A DNA stretch of 64,000 nucleotides from Serilophus lunatus (taxonomy: Eukaryota; Chordata; Aves; Passeriformes; Eurylaimidae): the NCBI GenBank assembly GCA_013399895.1, contig VXBA01004870.1, forward strand, positions 1,054,001 to 1,118,000, in the 5' to 3' direction. The notes under the pieces are model-generated. The model worked only from the letters and a program-made list of their open reading frames with translations. It did no database searches and was not told the origin of the DNA. Position numbers and translations under genes: made by a program. This document shows, in pieces, positions 36,917 to 50,900 of this stretch; within the stretch, counting starts at the first letter, position 1; each line of letters opens with the position of its first letter.

Positions 36917-39900
36917 CAAAGAAATGCTGCTGGCCTGGCTCTACCCCTGAATAAGGGTTTTTTGGTAGTTTCTCTGGCCCCACCTGTGATTCATGACTTG
37001 ACCTAACTTTCATTCATCTTTATGTCCAGAAACTGTTGGCTGACCCTTTTCACACATCTTTGCCCACATCTCTCTTTCCAGAAGTTCAGTTTACACCTCC
37101 TTTTTATGCTTTTTACATTTGGTATCATGGGGCTCCATATGCATGTGTGGTAGACCAGGAGGTGCTTTGTGCTTCCCTTGTGGTGTGACACTATCAGTAG
37201 GGTTTGCTCTGGTCAGGGTGCATGAAAGGTGTGTCAAACTCTAAATACTCTCTTCCCAGCACATGATGCAGCACTGCCTGGGTCAGGTGACTGGGAGATA
37301 TCTGCTCTAGGGCTGCAGCCATGTATCCGTGCTGCCTGAGTTGTACAGCACGGTGTGGCAGCTTGTCCTCATGATCTCACTGGGAAAAGTGTTTGATGAC
37401 TGGACCACAGCCTCACTTCTTTTTGAGCACAGCATTGTGTGGCAGGGTGAAGGTACTCCCAGGGCACTGTTTGTGTGAGTGGAGTATAATCTGCATGAGA
37501 GGAGCTGGAGCAGGAGGTAGAGTTGAGGCTCATGTTCATGACAGGAGCCTTGATGCACATGGGGGCAAGAGACTGCTGAGTTCAGCTCCTGTGTCATGTT
37601 CAGTTTCAAACAAACTTCTCCCACGTCTTTTGGACTAGTGGGGATATTGAGTGCTGCACCTGCATACCTGTTCAGCCAGGAGTGATACTGGGAAAGGTCT
37701 CAAATCACACTGAAGTCCTGTTGAATAACAGTAAGCTGAATATAGTCAACCAGGATAAGAGGAGAAATAAGTCCAAGAGAGGGTTAAAATATCAAGCTGT
37801 GTGGGTAATGAGGAATGTAACCTTGCTTAATACCTGCCAGGCTTTTTTCTTGCCCTGTCCTTGCAACAAAAAGAGAAGAAGGCTCTCGGAAAAGAAAGAA
37901 AATGCTTTTTATCTGAACCAGTGGACCTGCTTTTCCCTGAGGCTGCAGGGTGAAATAGTTTAGCGGGGTTACTAAAAGGCTGGATACTATGTGGGTGTTA
38001 ATAGCATTTGCAGCTACATAAGCAACAGTAACAACAAGAGAGTAATCAAATCTCATCCTTCAGAGGAGAAGCTGATCACCTGAGTGAGTCTGGGATTTCC
38101 TCCTTACACTGTTACCAGGTACTTTTGCAGGCTAATTGAAACGTCGAGCACTGTCTGGGGCCGAGGGCACGACAGTGGCTTGATGGATCTAATCTCTGCA
38201 CACACAGAACAGCTCTGGTCACACTCCTGCCCCGAAGCCTGCTAGTTCCCCTGGTACTGCTGCCTGTTATCTCTGGCTTCAGCTTTCTCCTTTTTTATTT
38301 TTTTTTTCCTCTTGAGCTGGGCTTTGAGTGCATTGCATAGCTGAAGAGAGGCAGACATGGCCCTGGGCCCTAACCAGACTCAAGGCAAGAATCATCTTCA
38401 TCTTATTTTCTCTTGCTACAGCTTTTCTGTCTCTTTATGGTTGGTTCACTGACTCTGTGGGCAGTTGGCTCCAGACTGGCTGCCTCTTGTGAAGGTTTCT
38501 GTTATAGGATGCAGCATCTGTCTCAGCTTCCAGCTTGCCTTCTTTTTTATGTTCACCTGCCTCTATTTCCCAAAGGAAGCTCAAGTCCTCAGGGCTTCCC
38601 ATCTCAAATTCAGAAGTGCAACTGAGGGTCAGTCCCAATGGGCATTTGAGTCCTCAGCAGGCATCTGCCAGCCTGCCTGAAGGGAACAGGGATCATTTTC
38701 CTCTGAAGAAGGATCTTCATGGTTCTGGGCATTGGCTGATCCCTATGAAGCTTGAACCTTGAACCACCAGAGCACAACAGTAGAACAAAAGATGTAAATC
38801 TGCTGATGGAAAGGACATCAGCCGAGTGCCTGGTTGTAGATGTAGGGAAAATATCCTGGAGATTGGAGTGAGGAAAAGAAATACAATTTGGGTGCACTCT
38901 GTGCAGAACCCCTGTCATTGCTAAGAACCTTTCTGCTCTTCTGTCCCTCCACAGAGTCTCTGAGAACTTCTCCTTGCTCATCAGGTCCCTCTTGACACAA
39001 AATGGTACAAATCTCCCCATCCTCTGTGCTCTGGTGCTAGCTGTGCTGTCACAGACGGGGATGGGAAAGGGGCAAGTCTGATGTCACACCATGCTAGGTG
39101 CAGCTGCAGATTGCTGGAAGCATGGATACTGCTCTGAAAATAGTGACATCCCTCTCCCTGGGGTCTGCTGTGGGGCTTTTGTGGCCACCAGCCAGCTCAG
39201 TTGGACAAGATGGTTTATCAGAAAGCCTTGTGCCCTTCTTTCCTGTGGAATGGATTTGAGTGAATCACTGCTCTGAACTATCCCTTGTGGCTGTAGGGAG
39301 GCTGGTCCTTATGTCAAGGAGAGCAAGTATGTGGCACCAAGGCTGGCTGCTGCTTTTGGCATCAATAGTGCCTTCCTTGGAAGTGTTTGGGGTTAAAAAG
39401 TAGCCTTGGAAAAGAACTGGTATGCTTTGGGAGGTGATGGGAAATGGTTTGGGAAGTGATGCTGAAAAGAGAGAAAAGCCAAGAGCTGAGTACTGCATCT
39501 ATCTGGCAGGCTAACAGCCACAAAGCCTTAGATTTCTGCCTTTATGGTATTTTTTTTCCTTTTCCCAACCTAACCAAAACTAGTTCTGTAGAGGGGCTGG
39601 AGCAAAACCATCAAATCTAATAGTTCTGGCATTCCTTCTTAGCAATACTGAAGTGTTTGCTGAGGTATTTCAGTTTTTGACTGCTGCCTTTTTCAAGGCG
39701 TAGTCTCATTAACTTTAAAATAGCCATCAAGAGAGTGCTCCAGCCAGCTGAGCTGCTGAGCAGTACTAATGGAGAGCTTGAGGACAGGCTGAACCTGTGG
39801 TTGAACCTTGCTCAGATGCTCTTGAGACAGAGCAGTGGGTGTAGCCACAGGGCTCTGCTTTCCAGCTGTCATACGGGAGTGGATACCTGCAAGGCCATGT

Positions 39901-41849
39901 CTTCACTCCTCTGACCTGTGCTGGGGAGAAAACCTTGGTCAGCAGTTGGCCTCAGGAGGTGTTCTAACTGCAAAAAGCCGGAGGAGATCTGTCTCTTTTC
40001 TCTAGCTCCCTCCTCCTAGCAGGGAAAGCGTGGACAAATCCAGGTCCTTCTCCAAGGGTGTCCCATGAAGATCCTTAGGGCAAATACAAACTTCAGAAGG
40101 AACTGGAGTGCCAAGAACCTTCTCTGAGGGGAGTGTTTATCCTATGATTTTCTGAAAATCATTTCCTACCACACTGGGGAATTAGCTTGCCAAAGCACAA
40201 ATTACCCAGCAAGGAAATCACTGCCTGCAAATTAATTCCCAGTTCTTTTGTCTCTTCCGTGTTTGGCTGATGTGTTAGGTAAATAAATATTTGTATAACA
40301 CAGGGAATTGTCTCCCTTTCTTCTCTTCTCCAAGGGTCAAAGAAATGTCAGCCATTGGCACTTATGTGCAGCCAGGCTTCTGTGTTTGCTGTGAAGCAAG
40401 GGCAGGAACAGCCAGCATGGCTGGCTGTGGTGACCAGCATCCTCTTCCCAGAAGAGGCAGGTTCCTGAATGCTTTGTCCTGACCTTATTCCGTAAGGCAG
40501 TGAAGTGCTGAGTTTAACAATGAAACCAAATAATCTCTTCCCTCTACACAAGGCAAAAACCCCTGCTTCTCTCAGTATTTTCCGTCAGTGAATCTCTAGA
40601 GGTGAACTGACATCTGTTGGCATTGTTTTATTTTTTTCCTGGTTTACTTGATTGTTCTCTAATTTAGCCAGTTGAACTTCGATGATCCTTGTGGGTACCT
40701 TCCAATTTAGAATATTCTGATTCTGAGTATTTCCTCTGAAAAAGAAGCCTGCAGTCCCCTCCTGCTAGTATAATGAGCCCTCAAAGGAGCTGAATTTCAC
40801 TCAAATTACAAAATCTGTTTCAGTCCCATTCCAAGTGGGACCATGTGTCCAACTGCGGAACACTCCCAGTGGTTCCTGCCTCATTGCTCTGAACAAGGTG
40901 GAAACGCACCAATTATACATAAAATTATGTAAAGACACTGGAATTTCTCCTTCTTTCCTGTGGCAGTCAGTCCTTGAAGCATAAGATGTGCTTAGCTGCA
41001 TTAAACGGTAGTTTACTCAACTAGTATCTGATTGAAAAAAAATCTTCTGCAGAGGAGGCACGAGCTCTGCTCGCCAGCCCTGTCTCTAGTGGTATGGGCA
41101 GTGGTCACATGGAGCTACAAGATTATGCTGTATCTGCTCTTCTTTGTCCCTCCTAAGCCCAGAAAGCCACCAGTTACAGAAATAAGTCAAAATCAATCTT
41201 GACCTCTGGATGGAGCAGACTGGGAGAGGAGGGAATCTCAAATGGAGTTGCTTTCAACCTGGGAGGGGACTTCACTTGAATGGTGACATCCTTAACTGCA
41301 TCACTGCTGTATTTTAGTCATTACAGCTGAATGTCCCAACAGGTATATTCTTTGCCATAATTTCCTTCAAGAAAAGATTGATAGCTTTTCTTGTGCAAAT
41401 GGAATTAGAATAATATGTACGAATAATATGCTTTTGATGGTTTAATTGGTAATCTAGTTATTGTCTTTTTTTGCCTTGGCATTGCTAATCAACAAAAATT
41501 GGTGTTCTTTAGTTTGACCACTGGAATTATGTGATTGCTCTACAAAGAGGTTTCCAGTCCTGTGGTGATTAATGAAATCTCAGACATGTATTTTAGAATT
41601 ATGATGAATCATTAATATAAATATTGAATTAATAGGAAGGAGGAAATAACTTTTAAGAAAGATGAAGGCAGTTTGTCTCTCTGTATCAGTTTGCCAACTC
41701 CAAGTAACATAAACAGTTCCTGGTCTCAGCTAGACCATTCCACAGTGTTAGAGGTGTCTCAGCCTTGAAAAGGACTTGTTTATTCTGGTAACTGCTGTGA
41801 TTTCTTTTATTAGACTGTTTTCTGACAGCTCTTTCTGTTTCCTCTGTAG
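36917..41849. other. Presumed intron 1, last part before exon 2
   Basis: Non-coding. It contains a T-rich run near 38290-38310, one CR1 scrap at 40676-40727 and AT-rich sequence at 41340-41660. No exon was found. Confidence 0.6.
40676..40727 (+). mobile_element. CR1 LINE tail remnant
   Basis: GATGATCCTTGTGGGTACCTTCC and AATATTCTGATTCTG are recognisable as the final ~50 bases of a CR1. Confidence 0.7.
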
Positions 41850-41953
41850 AATATGAAAACTGGAAGGAGCTGGTTAAGGTTCTGTCAGACACAAATGTCC
41901 CAGGTGGGGACCCAAGCCTTCAGTTTTACTATCCACAGGAGCTGGAGCGCCAG
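41850..41953 (+). CDS. B4GALNT3: B4GALNT3 exon 2 (luminal stem)
   Basis: Acceptor TTTCCTCTGTAG, donor CAG/gtgagg. The exon begins with two bases completing a codon split with the unseen exon 1, then encodes residues 1-34, from YENWKELVKVL to PQELERQ. The WKEL and DPSLQFYYPQ segments match the stem just after the membrane anchor in mammalian B4GALNT3 (WREL, DPHLQFYHPQ). It ends in phase 0. The phase means exon 1 must end one base into a codon, which can be used to test candidate first exons. Confidence 0.93.
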
Positions 41954-44900
41954 GTGAGGACACATGGGATGTCTTCTGAGTGTTTACAAAGGCAAACCTT
42001 CCTTTCTGATGCTGGCCCCAAGAAACAGCTCTCTCTTGAGGTAGGAAAGAAAGTTTGCTACAGGACAAAATCTGAGTTGACTCACAGCAATGTAAACGTA
42101 CAGTGACTTCAGTGTAGTCAATTAAGTTATTTTAGGTGTACTAAGCCACAGTGGTGGGCTGAAGCTGGCTGGTTATGTGGCACAGGAAGGTAGAACTAAA
42201 CAAGACAGAAGCAGAAATGAAAAGTCATAAGAGAGTTTGCTGCTCATTAGTGAAGCATGTCTTGGTACTCCTGCCTAAAAGCAGTGTTGGAAGAGCTATT
42301 GCTTGTACATTTTTGATAAAAGAATGGGAGAAAAACCCACCAGAAAGTCACCTAAGTTTTGATTCTGTGCTAGCAAGCAGTTATAAAGTATTGGTATCCT
42401 TTTTTCACAGTAGCTCATTTGAAATATGCTGTCAAAAAAGCCAGAGAACATTTTCACTCCACTATGGCTGTGATAACTGTCCTGTCCTTTGGAAAGGGAG
42501 CTTGAGAACTTGTTTTCTCATATGGTCTTATAATCAGGTTTGAGGCCTCTTGAGTAGATGGCAGTGCCATGTCATTTGTCAGGCTATTCTGACTTTTCTC
42601 TACTTGTATTTCAGAAGCAAGAGCTGCAGAGAGATGGGACGAATAAATCGAATTATGCAGCTCTGGACAACCCTGTCCCATGGATGCCAGAGGTGTGTGC
42701 ACTTCTCCATTGTCATACATGAGGAAAGTGTAGCTACAGACCTGTACAGCGAAAGTGGAAGGCAGGAAGTCCATCGCCCTCCCTGCTTAATGACGCAGAT
42801 CTAAGTAATCATCTGGAAAGACAGGAGTGTACAGATTCCAAATAATTTGGCATCTCCAACATAGGGGCACCAAGCACCCACCCAAAATTCCCTGAGAGCA
42901 GGCAGCCCACTACCTTCCTGAAAAGACGTTTATTCAGGGCTGGGGTCCGCATAGCAAAGCATTCAACAAGCAAATACATGACTGTGGCACACTGAAGTGT
43001 CTTGCTCTGCTCTTGCTCTGGCATTTGCCATCCAACCCCTGTGTATCATCTGTAGAGATTTCTCCACTTCAGTGACACTTAGATGAACAGAGACCTTCTC
43101 TGGTGACCCTTGCAGACTGGTTATAAGCACCCCCTTTGTTTCCTTTATGCCTCATTTGTTCTTTCCTCCCCTGTTCCCTTATCTCATCATTCCTCTTCAG
43201 ATAAGGGAGCAATGCACTCTGCTTCTAATGAGAGGGACACCAGCCAGGGGGCATTTAGCTAATGGAGTCAGCTCAGTAAATTCCTAAAGGTGATTAGAGA
43301 CCTGCACAAATTAAAGGGCTCCTGCAGCTCCCCTGTGGAGGGAGCAGGCTGCTGGCCCTGTGCTCAAGACACAAGATGATCACTGGCGATGGAGGGAAAG
43401 TGTGTCCCCCTCCAGCCATTGCAATGAGCAGTGCAGGTCCCTGCAGCATGAGCTAAAACTTTCCTGGAAGCAGCCAGCACCAGTCACACTCTAGTGCCCA
43501 CAACCAGACCAGACCATTGATCTGTTCTGCTGCACTGGCTCTAGTGTGCTTACCTCAGCTGGAGCCTGGGGGTTTCTTCCAGCTGCAGGGCCCTATGGGC
43601 AGGGTGTGGGCAGGGCTGCTTCCCAGGTGAGCAGCTGCTGGCTAAGAGCCAGTAAGGTGAGGGCCAGGACTGCTGCTCTGCACAGAGATGACAGGAGCAT
43701 TTAACCCTTTCCCATGGCACTGGGTGATACAGGTTCTGAAAGGCATCCTCCAATTTCTCTGGGGCTTTGCCCCATGTCTCTGATTCCCTCTCTACTGATT
43801 TCTCAAAAACATGTTAGTCTCGAAAACAGCTGACTGTGTTGTGCAATTAGCCTACTGGGTTATAGATGCAGCTTGTGAGGTATGTGCTGTGGCTTGTACA
43901 GTTTTATCTTTGGCTCTTCTATAAGGCAAAATTTCCTACCTTTGCTGCAGCAGTGTCTGTACCCAGAGGGTCAGCAGAGCCACCCCAACTGCAAATAGAG
44001 GCCAGCGGTTCACTTTAGGAGATGGAGAGGGATCCATGGACACAGCTTCATATAGAGTTCTTGATGTCCTCTTAACCACTGGCTGAAATCTCTCCTGGTC
44101 TCAGGATTTCTGTGACTCTGCCCAAATTAATTATCCAGGGTCTGTAATCCCAATGTGCACTCCCCATGGCATCTCTGATGACTTAAATGCAGCCTGATTC
44201 CGGGGGCGAGTGGCACCAGGTTGCCTCACACAGGTCGGGAGACTGGGCTTTGTTTGAATAGAGAGGTATATTCCTAACAAACATAAATAATTAATAGAGT
44301 TGTAGGGTAAGCTGGCAGTCAGCATGGCCAAAAAACGTTTCAATTTTCCCCTCTCAGTTTCAGGATATGAAACAGGCAGTTTGAGTCTTCAGCCTTGGAT
44401 AATGCGGTAAGAAAGTATGCACATCGGAAATCCCTAATGAAGTTTTACCCTATGTCTGGAGGAAGAGAGGGTTCAGCCTGACACCTGGGCTCCTCAAGAT
44501 ACTTGTGCACATGATGATCCCTACCCTTACTGTCACTTCCAGACATCACAACAAAGTCTTCCAGCTTCCAGTATCACCCACTGCCTTCTCAGGCTGGAGA
44601 GATGTTGAGTGATCTGTTTAACTAATTCAAAAGGGTGCCTGGCTATTGTCAGGGTGAAACTGCACTGTGGGACCATGAGTAGCACCATTTGGCACTGCTG
44701 TAGATGTGGGGGAAGATTTTCAGAAAAGCCTAGTTAGCCCAATTGTTCCCATTTACCTGTGCAAAATCTTCTGTTCAGCTCTGAGAGGAGAAAGCACTGG
44801 GGTGCATTTAAAATATACTTCTGTCATGTCTGTGCAGCCTCAGGATTTTGTTCTCTCTACAGATGTGCGAGGGACGTACAGGAGCACAGCCCCTTGCAGG

Positions 44901-47900
44901 CAACACCTGTATAGGTGCATAGGTGCTGCATGAAACCAAAGCACTGTTCTGGAGTATTGTCCTGCTATCGAACCTGCCCTAAGAGGAAGCATCCTTTCAT
45001 TGGAAGAGTAAAAGACAGAGCTGTTGCTCTTGTCTCTGTCCCTGCTGATGTTCTTTCTTGCCTACACAGGCCCATCCAGACAGCGAGACTGTGTAGCTAA
45101 CTTGTCTTGATGGATTCTCACAAGTGCCCAGCACAGCAGAGCATGCAGCCAAGCCCAGCTGCTGGCTGCTGAATGTCACCTAGTCAGGGGAGCTGGTCCA
45201 GGGAGGAGGAGGGGCCAGCGCCACTCTGTGGAGACAGAGGAGTCTTATAAACTCAGGAGTTTCTGCTTGGCAGCACAATGTTGCCTTTCTTCCCTGGCTC
45301 AGGCCCTCTCAGTGCCCTGTTTATCATCCCTGGTGCTGTGCATTCCCTGGCCTGCATGCAGCTACGCAGCTGATTTGCCTCTGTGATGCCAAAGCCACCC
45401 AGGATTAAATTACAAGACTTCTCTTCTCCATCCTGCCCCAGTTTTGGGGCAGCAGGTCATGTCTCTGCTTCTGCAATCCTCCTCCTAGCTTTGCTGCTTG
45501 CCCTGACCTTTCTTCCTTAGGCTCCTTGTGCACCAGGAGCCCCTGGATGTGTGGTGCAACCCCCAGGCTGTTTTGGTATGGTGGGGTCTGGGCTAGAAAG
45601 AGAGCTCGGGGCTCTCTGTGTCTTATCCTCCTCCGAGGTCTATTTTTTTAGGAGGGGCTGATAATATAAAATTTCTCACTAGAAGGAAACAGAAATACCA
45701 AAGTCCTTTAATACCAAGACAGGGCTGGAGACAGGCATTATTTCAGCATGCTCAGCAGGGAGGATGGGTGCTGGGGGCTCAGAGATCAGACACACTCCCA
45801 AAGCCATGGACGCTTCTGCATCAGGACGGAAGCAAGGGCCTGTCTCAGCTCTCCCCTCCCCGTACTTGTTAGGGTTCACCTCTGCCTTCCCTTGGGTCCC
45901 TTTGTGCCCGTGCTATTGTATCAGGAGAGTGTCAGCCTTCCCAGACCTCCTCAGGGAGAACAGCTCTTGTGCATGTGCTCCTGGGCACACTCACCCTGTG
46001 CTAACAGTGCCCTTGTTGCACGACCTGTGCCTGTTTTGCATCTGAGCTGGGTGCTACTGTTTCAGCAGGTTGGAGATAAGCCACTGGGAGGTGGAGGGGA
46101 GGGGGTGACAGGGAGGAAGCTGGGGGACAGGAGGCACTCTCTGAATGTGAAGGCACAGGTCGTATAAAAACAGTTCCCACTGAAAGCACATACTCTTGGC
46201 TTCTATTCCTGCTTCTGGCTGAAGCAATCTATCCAGAATTTTCAAAGCAGATGTTTTTAAGGGGAGAAGGGGAACTTAACTTGTTGCTTGCCAGGTCTTA
46301 AATTTCCAGCTCTTCGAAAAACAGGGCCAGATAGTTCCAAGCTGCAAAGTGAGAGTTGGTAGCCATGTTTTAGAAAATTCATTGACATTCCTGTGTGCAT
46401 GCGTTGGGACTGGTGGTTATGTTAATCTATAACTGCAATCTGCAAAAGCCCCAAAAAGGAGATTGTTACTGTGTGTTCCAGAGGAGACGTATTTAGCAAA
46501 CAGGAATTTCTCGGCTGCCTGCAATGGACAGCCATGAATTGATTTAGAGGGACAGAAGTGATAGGGTTTCAAAACAGCTGCTACACTGATGACTCGTGGG
46601 GGCCTAAAATTAAAGCCTAGCTCAATTTTCACTCCCAGAGCAGTGCTTTGGTCAGCTAACACTTATCTGTCAATAATGTTCTTCTTTTCCCTTTCAGAGG
46701 AAGCAGAAAGTAAGTTAGGCTGCTGTAACTCAGGAGAAAAATCTGTTGATTTAGAAAAGACTCTGAAACCACATGCAAGAAATATTACATTATTTACCAC
46801 TTAATTATTTCTAGTAGCTGTGAGTGCAGGAAAGTAAAATGATCTCATTAAGTCCTATCAGAATATCTTCTCAGGATGCTTTGTAAAGACTTTGGAGACA
46901 GAAGTGTCAGGCTACAAATCTCAAGGACCATCTCATTCAGCGTTGAAGGTGCACCTAGTACAGTGGTGTCTGCCTTATTTTTTAGGAGGCTACCCTCTCT
47001 GTAATACTGCCAAATTCTGAATAAAATATTGTATTGCAATGGGACTGGTCCAAGTTTCCTCTGCAAATGTTTGAGCGAGTCTAGCCAATCTTCTGGGATT
47101 TCCCTCATAAATATCTGGTTTTGCATTTGGACTACCCCATGCCAAAGCCGGCCCAACTCCATTGCAGTCCTGAGCTTTAAGGGCATCCCCTGGGTCTGTC
47201 TTTGGCAGGAGTAGACTGCAGCACAAGCCTCTCCACAGTGTGGGAGTGTTGTGCTGTGTTTCATAGGGCTCTGAGCCTTCTATCTGCAGTGTGCAAGCAA
47301 TTCTCTAAGAAGAAAAACCAGCATCATTTGTGGGTAGCAGCAGACTGCCGTAGGGCTGTTTCTGCCAGTGACTCGCTGTGGGAGCCAAGCCTGTTCACCT
47401 CACTTTGTGTTTCATAAGAAACAGCAATTGCCATTATTTGATTTGGCTGAGAAAAGTAGTGTAAGACCCTTGGGTGTGAACCTGAATTTGACCGAGGGGC
47501 ACAGGACTACACAGCAGTTACATTCCAATTCAGTGTTTATCATGCTTGGAGTGATTTATTTGTATCGCAAGTTCCCGCAGGGTCCTGGGTTTCTTTTGGC
47601 TGCATCTAGCAGCCTGAGCCCTCTGTGCATTTCCGCTCTGATTTTGTGCGTTGCTCTGGGGAATTACATCTACTTTGTCTCACTGCTTTTCCTCTTGTCT
47701 GGTGGGCAGAATCCAAGCTGAGGGATATCAGCAGACGAGGGAAGAAGAGGAGATAATAGTGGAGGGTGATTTGCAAACATTTGTCAGGTCCTGGCAGTGC
47801 AGACACCCGTGAGAGAGGGCTAATGAGAGACCACTCAATGAGAGATGAAAGAACAGCAGTGGTTGTGAATGTGTTTTGCCTGGCACACAGTAATGGCTTT

Positions 47901-50900
47901 CACATACATGATTAAAGTCCACAGCTCATAAGGAGTATTACTGGTGCTTAGCCAAGCCTGTTCAAGCCAGTTTATTTCAAAATGCACCTTCAACACACCA
48001 CCCTGGGAAAAGTAACTCCATGAAGCAGTTTCTCTGACAGGAGTGCACAGAGGTTGAACCCTCTTCCACTGTGCTGCTTCAGGCCTGCTAGAGACTCCCC
48101 AGCAAAAACTAAGAATTTGCTGCCATCTGTAGACATTTGGGTGCTGTTCCGGCTGTTTCTCTAGCCCTGCTCACACAACCCCTATATAGTCAAGACAGCC
48201 ACAGCAAAACTCCCCTGGTCCCACTGTAACTTATTCCTTTCTTCAGCGTTTTGTCGTCTTAAGGTAGCTTCTACCATTTCCAACTTATTTATTCTCTGCT
48301 GTTGGATGCCAGTCTGGGACGAGGGTTTCAGCATCCAGCTCCACTGATTGCAGGCAGAGAGCTTGGACTTTGCTGGGGAGCAGTCAGTGATTCTCTCCTG
48401 AACGGCTCTGACAGGAAAGAAGTCTGTCCTTTGAGGGGAGTGTATTGCTGAAACCTCACAGTGGCCAGCAAACTTTTCCCAACAAAGCTGTGCTCTAGGT
48501 CTCTGTTGGACACCAACAGCCTCTCCTGGCAGGGCTGGATGTGTAATGGGGTCAGACATCTGTACCCCCACTGCACATCCTCCTGAGCTACCTGGGAGGG
48601 GATGCCCACATACCGTCCAGTGTTTCTGTGTCTCTACAGACACACAGAGGCCATGCTGCCTACTGACCCACCTATGCTGCTGCTCCCCACCCTGCTGAGC
48701 CTCCACTTCCCTGTCCCCACCATCCTCCGTGAGCTTTACCTCTCAAGACATGCTTTGACTGCCATCTCTCTCCCTCCCCCCACAAGGATGTCCCCTCTTC
48801 CTTGGGTCAGGAAAATAGCTCTGAGATGGTGACAGTCCCAAACATCTTGAAGAATGTAAGACCCTACACTTTCTTTGCTGCATCATGGTATGGCTATTGC
48901 CACCCTGCAGTATGTTCCACACCGTGGCCTCAGAGCATAGCCCTTTTGTTAAACACCTCTTTAATGGAGTGAACCCCAGCCATGTTACAGAAATGTCTTT
49001 AGCATTAGCACAATTTCCTGGTGCCATACAGTCATGTTTCAACCTCAAACCCTCAGCAGATGAAAAGCAGAGGTCTGGACCCATGTTTCCTGTAGACCAG
49101 CCTATTGCAGCAGTAGCCTCTTCCTTCACTCTCACAAGTTCTCCAGTGCTGGGGCCATGGCCAAGGCTGTCACAACAGGGGAGAGGGGGCAAATATTCAT
49201 GGTCCCTCACTTCTCCCTTCTAGTTCCAGGGCCAGGCCAATCTGCATGTGTTTGAGGACTGGTGTGGCAACTCCATTGAGCAGCTCAGGAAAAACCTCCA
49301 CTTCCCCCTCTTCCCTCATGTAAGTAGGACCATGACACCTGCTGCTCCCACACTCTGCAGCTCTTCCCAGTTGGATCACCCCTGCTCCCTCCATATCCTC
49401 TCCCTATCTCCCTCCATCATCTGTCTGTCCTGGTGCTCATAAGCATCCATCACAACACTCTCAACCACCTCCTCTGTCCTCCTTCTGAGGGAGCAGGAGG
49501 GTTTAACAAGAGTTCAAAGGTGGCAGCTCTTCTGCTACACAGAGGAGGCTCATTTTACCCATGCTGGTGTGTCAGGCGTTGGACATGGGGTGAAGGACTC
49601 CTGTATTTGGCACTCTCCTTCCAAGTAGCTCGTGAATGCCCCATCCTGTCCCCACTGTCCCAATGGCATCTCCATGCAGCTCTCCCATCTACAACACCTA
49701 TTCCAATTCATTTCTCATCTGGCCTGCTCTTTCCCTCTACCTCCATCACACACCATACCCTGTCATCTTCTCAGAGCAAACCTCATAATTCCTTCTGCTC
49801 ACGTGTCCCAGGATTTTTGCATCTCCCCTTCATAATAAATAATCCAAAATAATATAACATTATTTTTACAATTTTTTTTCTTATTCCACTTCAGACACGA
49901 GCTACACTGAAGAAGTTGGCTGTGTCTCCGAAATGGACCAACTATGGTCTCCGGATATTTGGCTACCTGCATCCTTTCACCAACGGTGAGGGTTCTGAGG
50001 CTGCTGTGCCATTGCTCATGTCTCTTGTCACCTGCTCCTCTCTTCTGTCCCTCCCCTCCTGGTGCTGAACCACTGGTGCCCTCACCCTGGAAAGCCCGAT
50101 GCCTGGTTCCTCATGATGTGCGTGACTGACCGTGGCCTTGGTATGGGTGGAAACACATCTGCCTTCCTTGTAGGGTGGAAAGGAAAAGCAGAGGAGAAAA
50201 CAGATGGGAAGTGCTAGATAAATAACAATGCTGTTGTGAATGTATATCCCCGTGGTGTGTACGTGGGCAAGAACAATGTCTGAGCTTTTCCTCCTTCCCT
50301 CACATGCCCAGGACTGTACATGACATCATTTATGTCCCTGCTGCTCACTGGGTGCGTGAATACCATCTGACAGCAGCTGACATCTGTATCAGCCATCTGC
50401 ATGCTTCTGCCCAGAGTAGCCTGCTAGCACTCACCCGCCTCTTATGGTCCCGTGGCCCTCAGATGCCATCCCTGTAAGCTGAGCCAGAACAGTGAATCTC
50501 AAGCATCCCTGTCTCTCCCTTTGTGGCTCCATGTGCACAATTCTTCTGTCCAAACACAGTGTCTCACACAAAAAAATTGCTCTGGAAACAAAAGGAGAGT
50601 CAGTAAGACTTTACATAGACTTCTTAGCTTTCCAGGTTAGACATCAGGTGAAACTGATGCAGGAGGGATAGTGAATGAATTGCATCTGAAAAGTTTGGTT
50701 TTAATCACAGCAGAATTAGAGAATTCAGAGAAGTTCAGAGGGGTGAGGGTGATATTATCAAAGGGAAAGCTATGGTGTCACCAGGAAAAAGGGCAAAGAC
50801 TGCATTTTAGAGGAGCGGGATTTGTTCTATGCACAAGCCCTTACCCCAGAACCCTACTCACTCCCTCCATCTCTCAACAGGGGAGTTTCAGTTTGCCATT

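Noticed and set aside
36031..37006. Long open frames of 193-289 codons on both strands
   Set aside because: They overlap each other in several frames, follow GC richness and lie inside the LTR bounded by GTAAC duplications; one even crosses the LTR border. No protein family is recognisable.
46848..47264. 138-codon antisense frame in intron 3
   Set aside because: No family similarity and no poly(A) signal or promoter; likely chance.
48182..48706. 174-codon antisense frame in intron 3
   Set aside because: The C-terminal part looks somewhat helical, but no domain is recognisable and there is no sign of splicing or processing.
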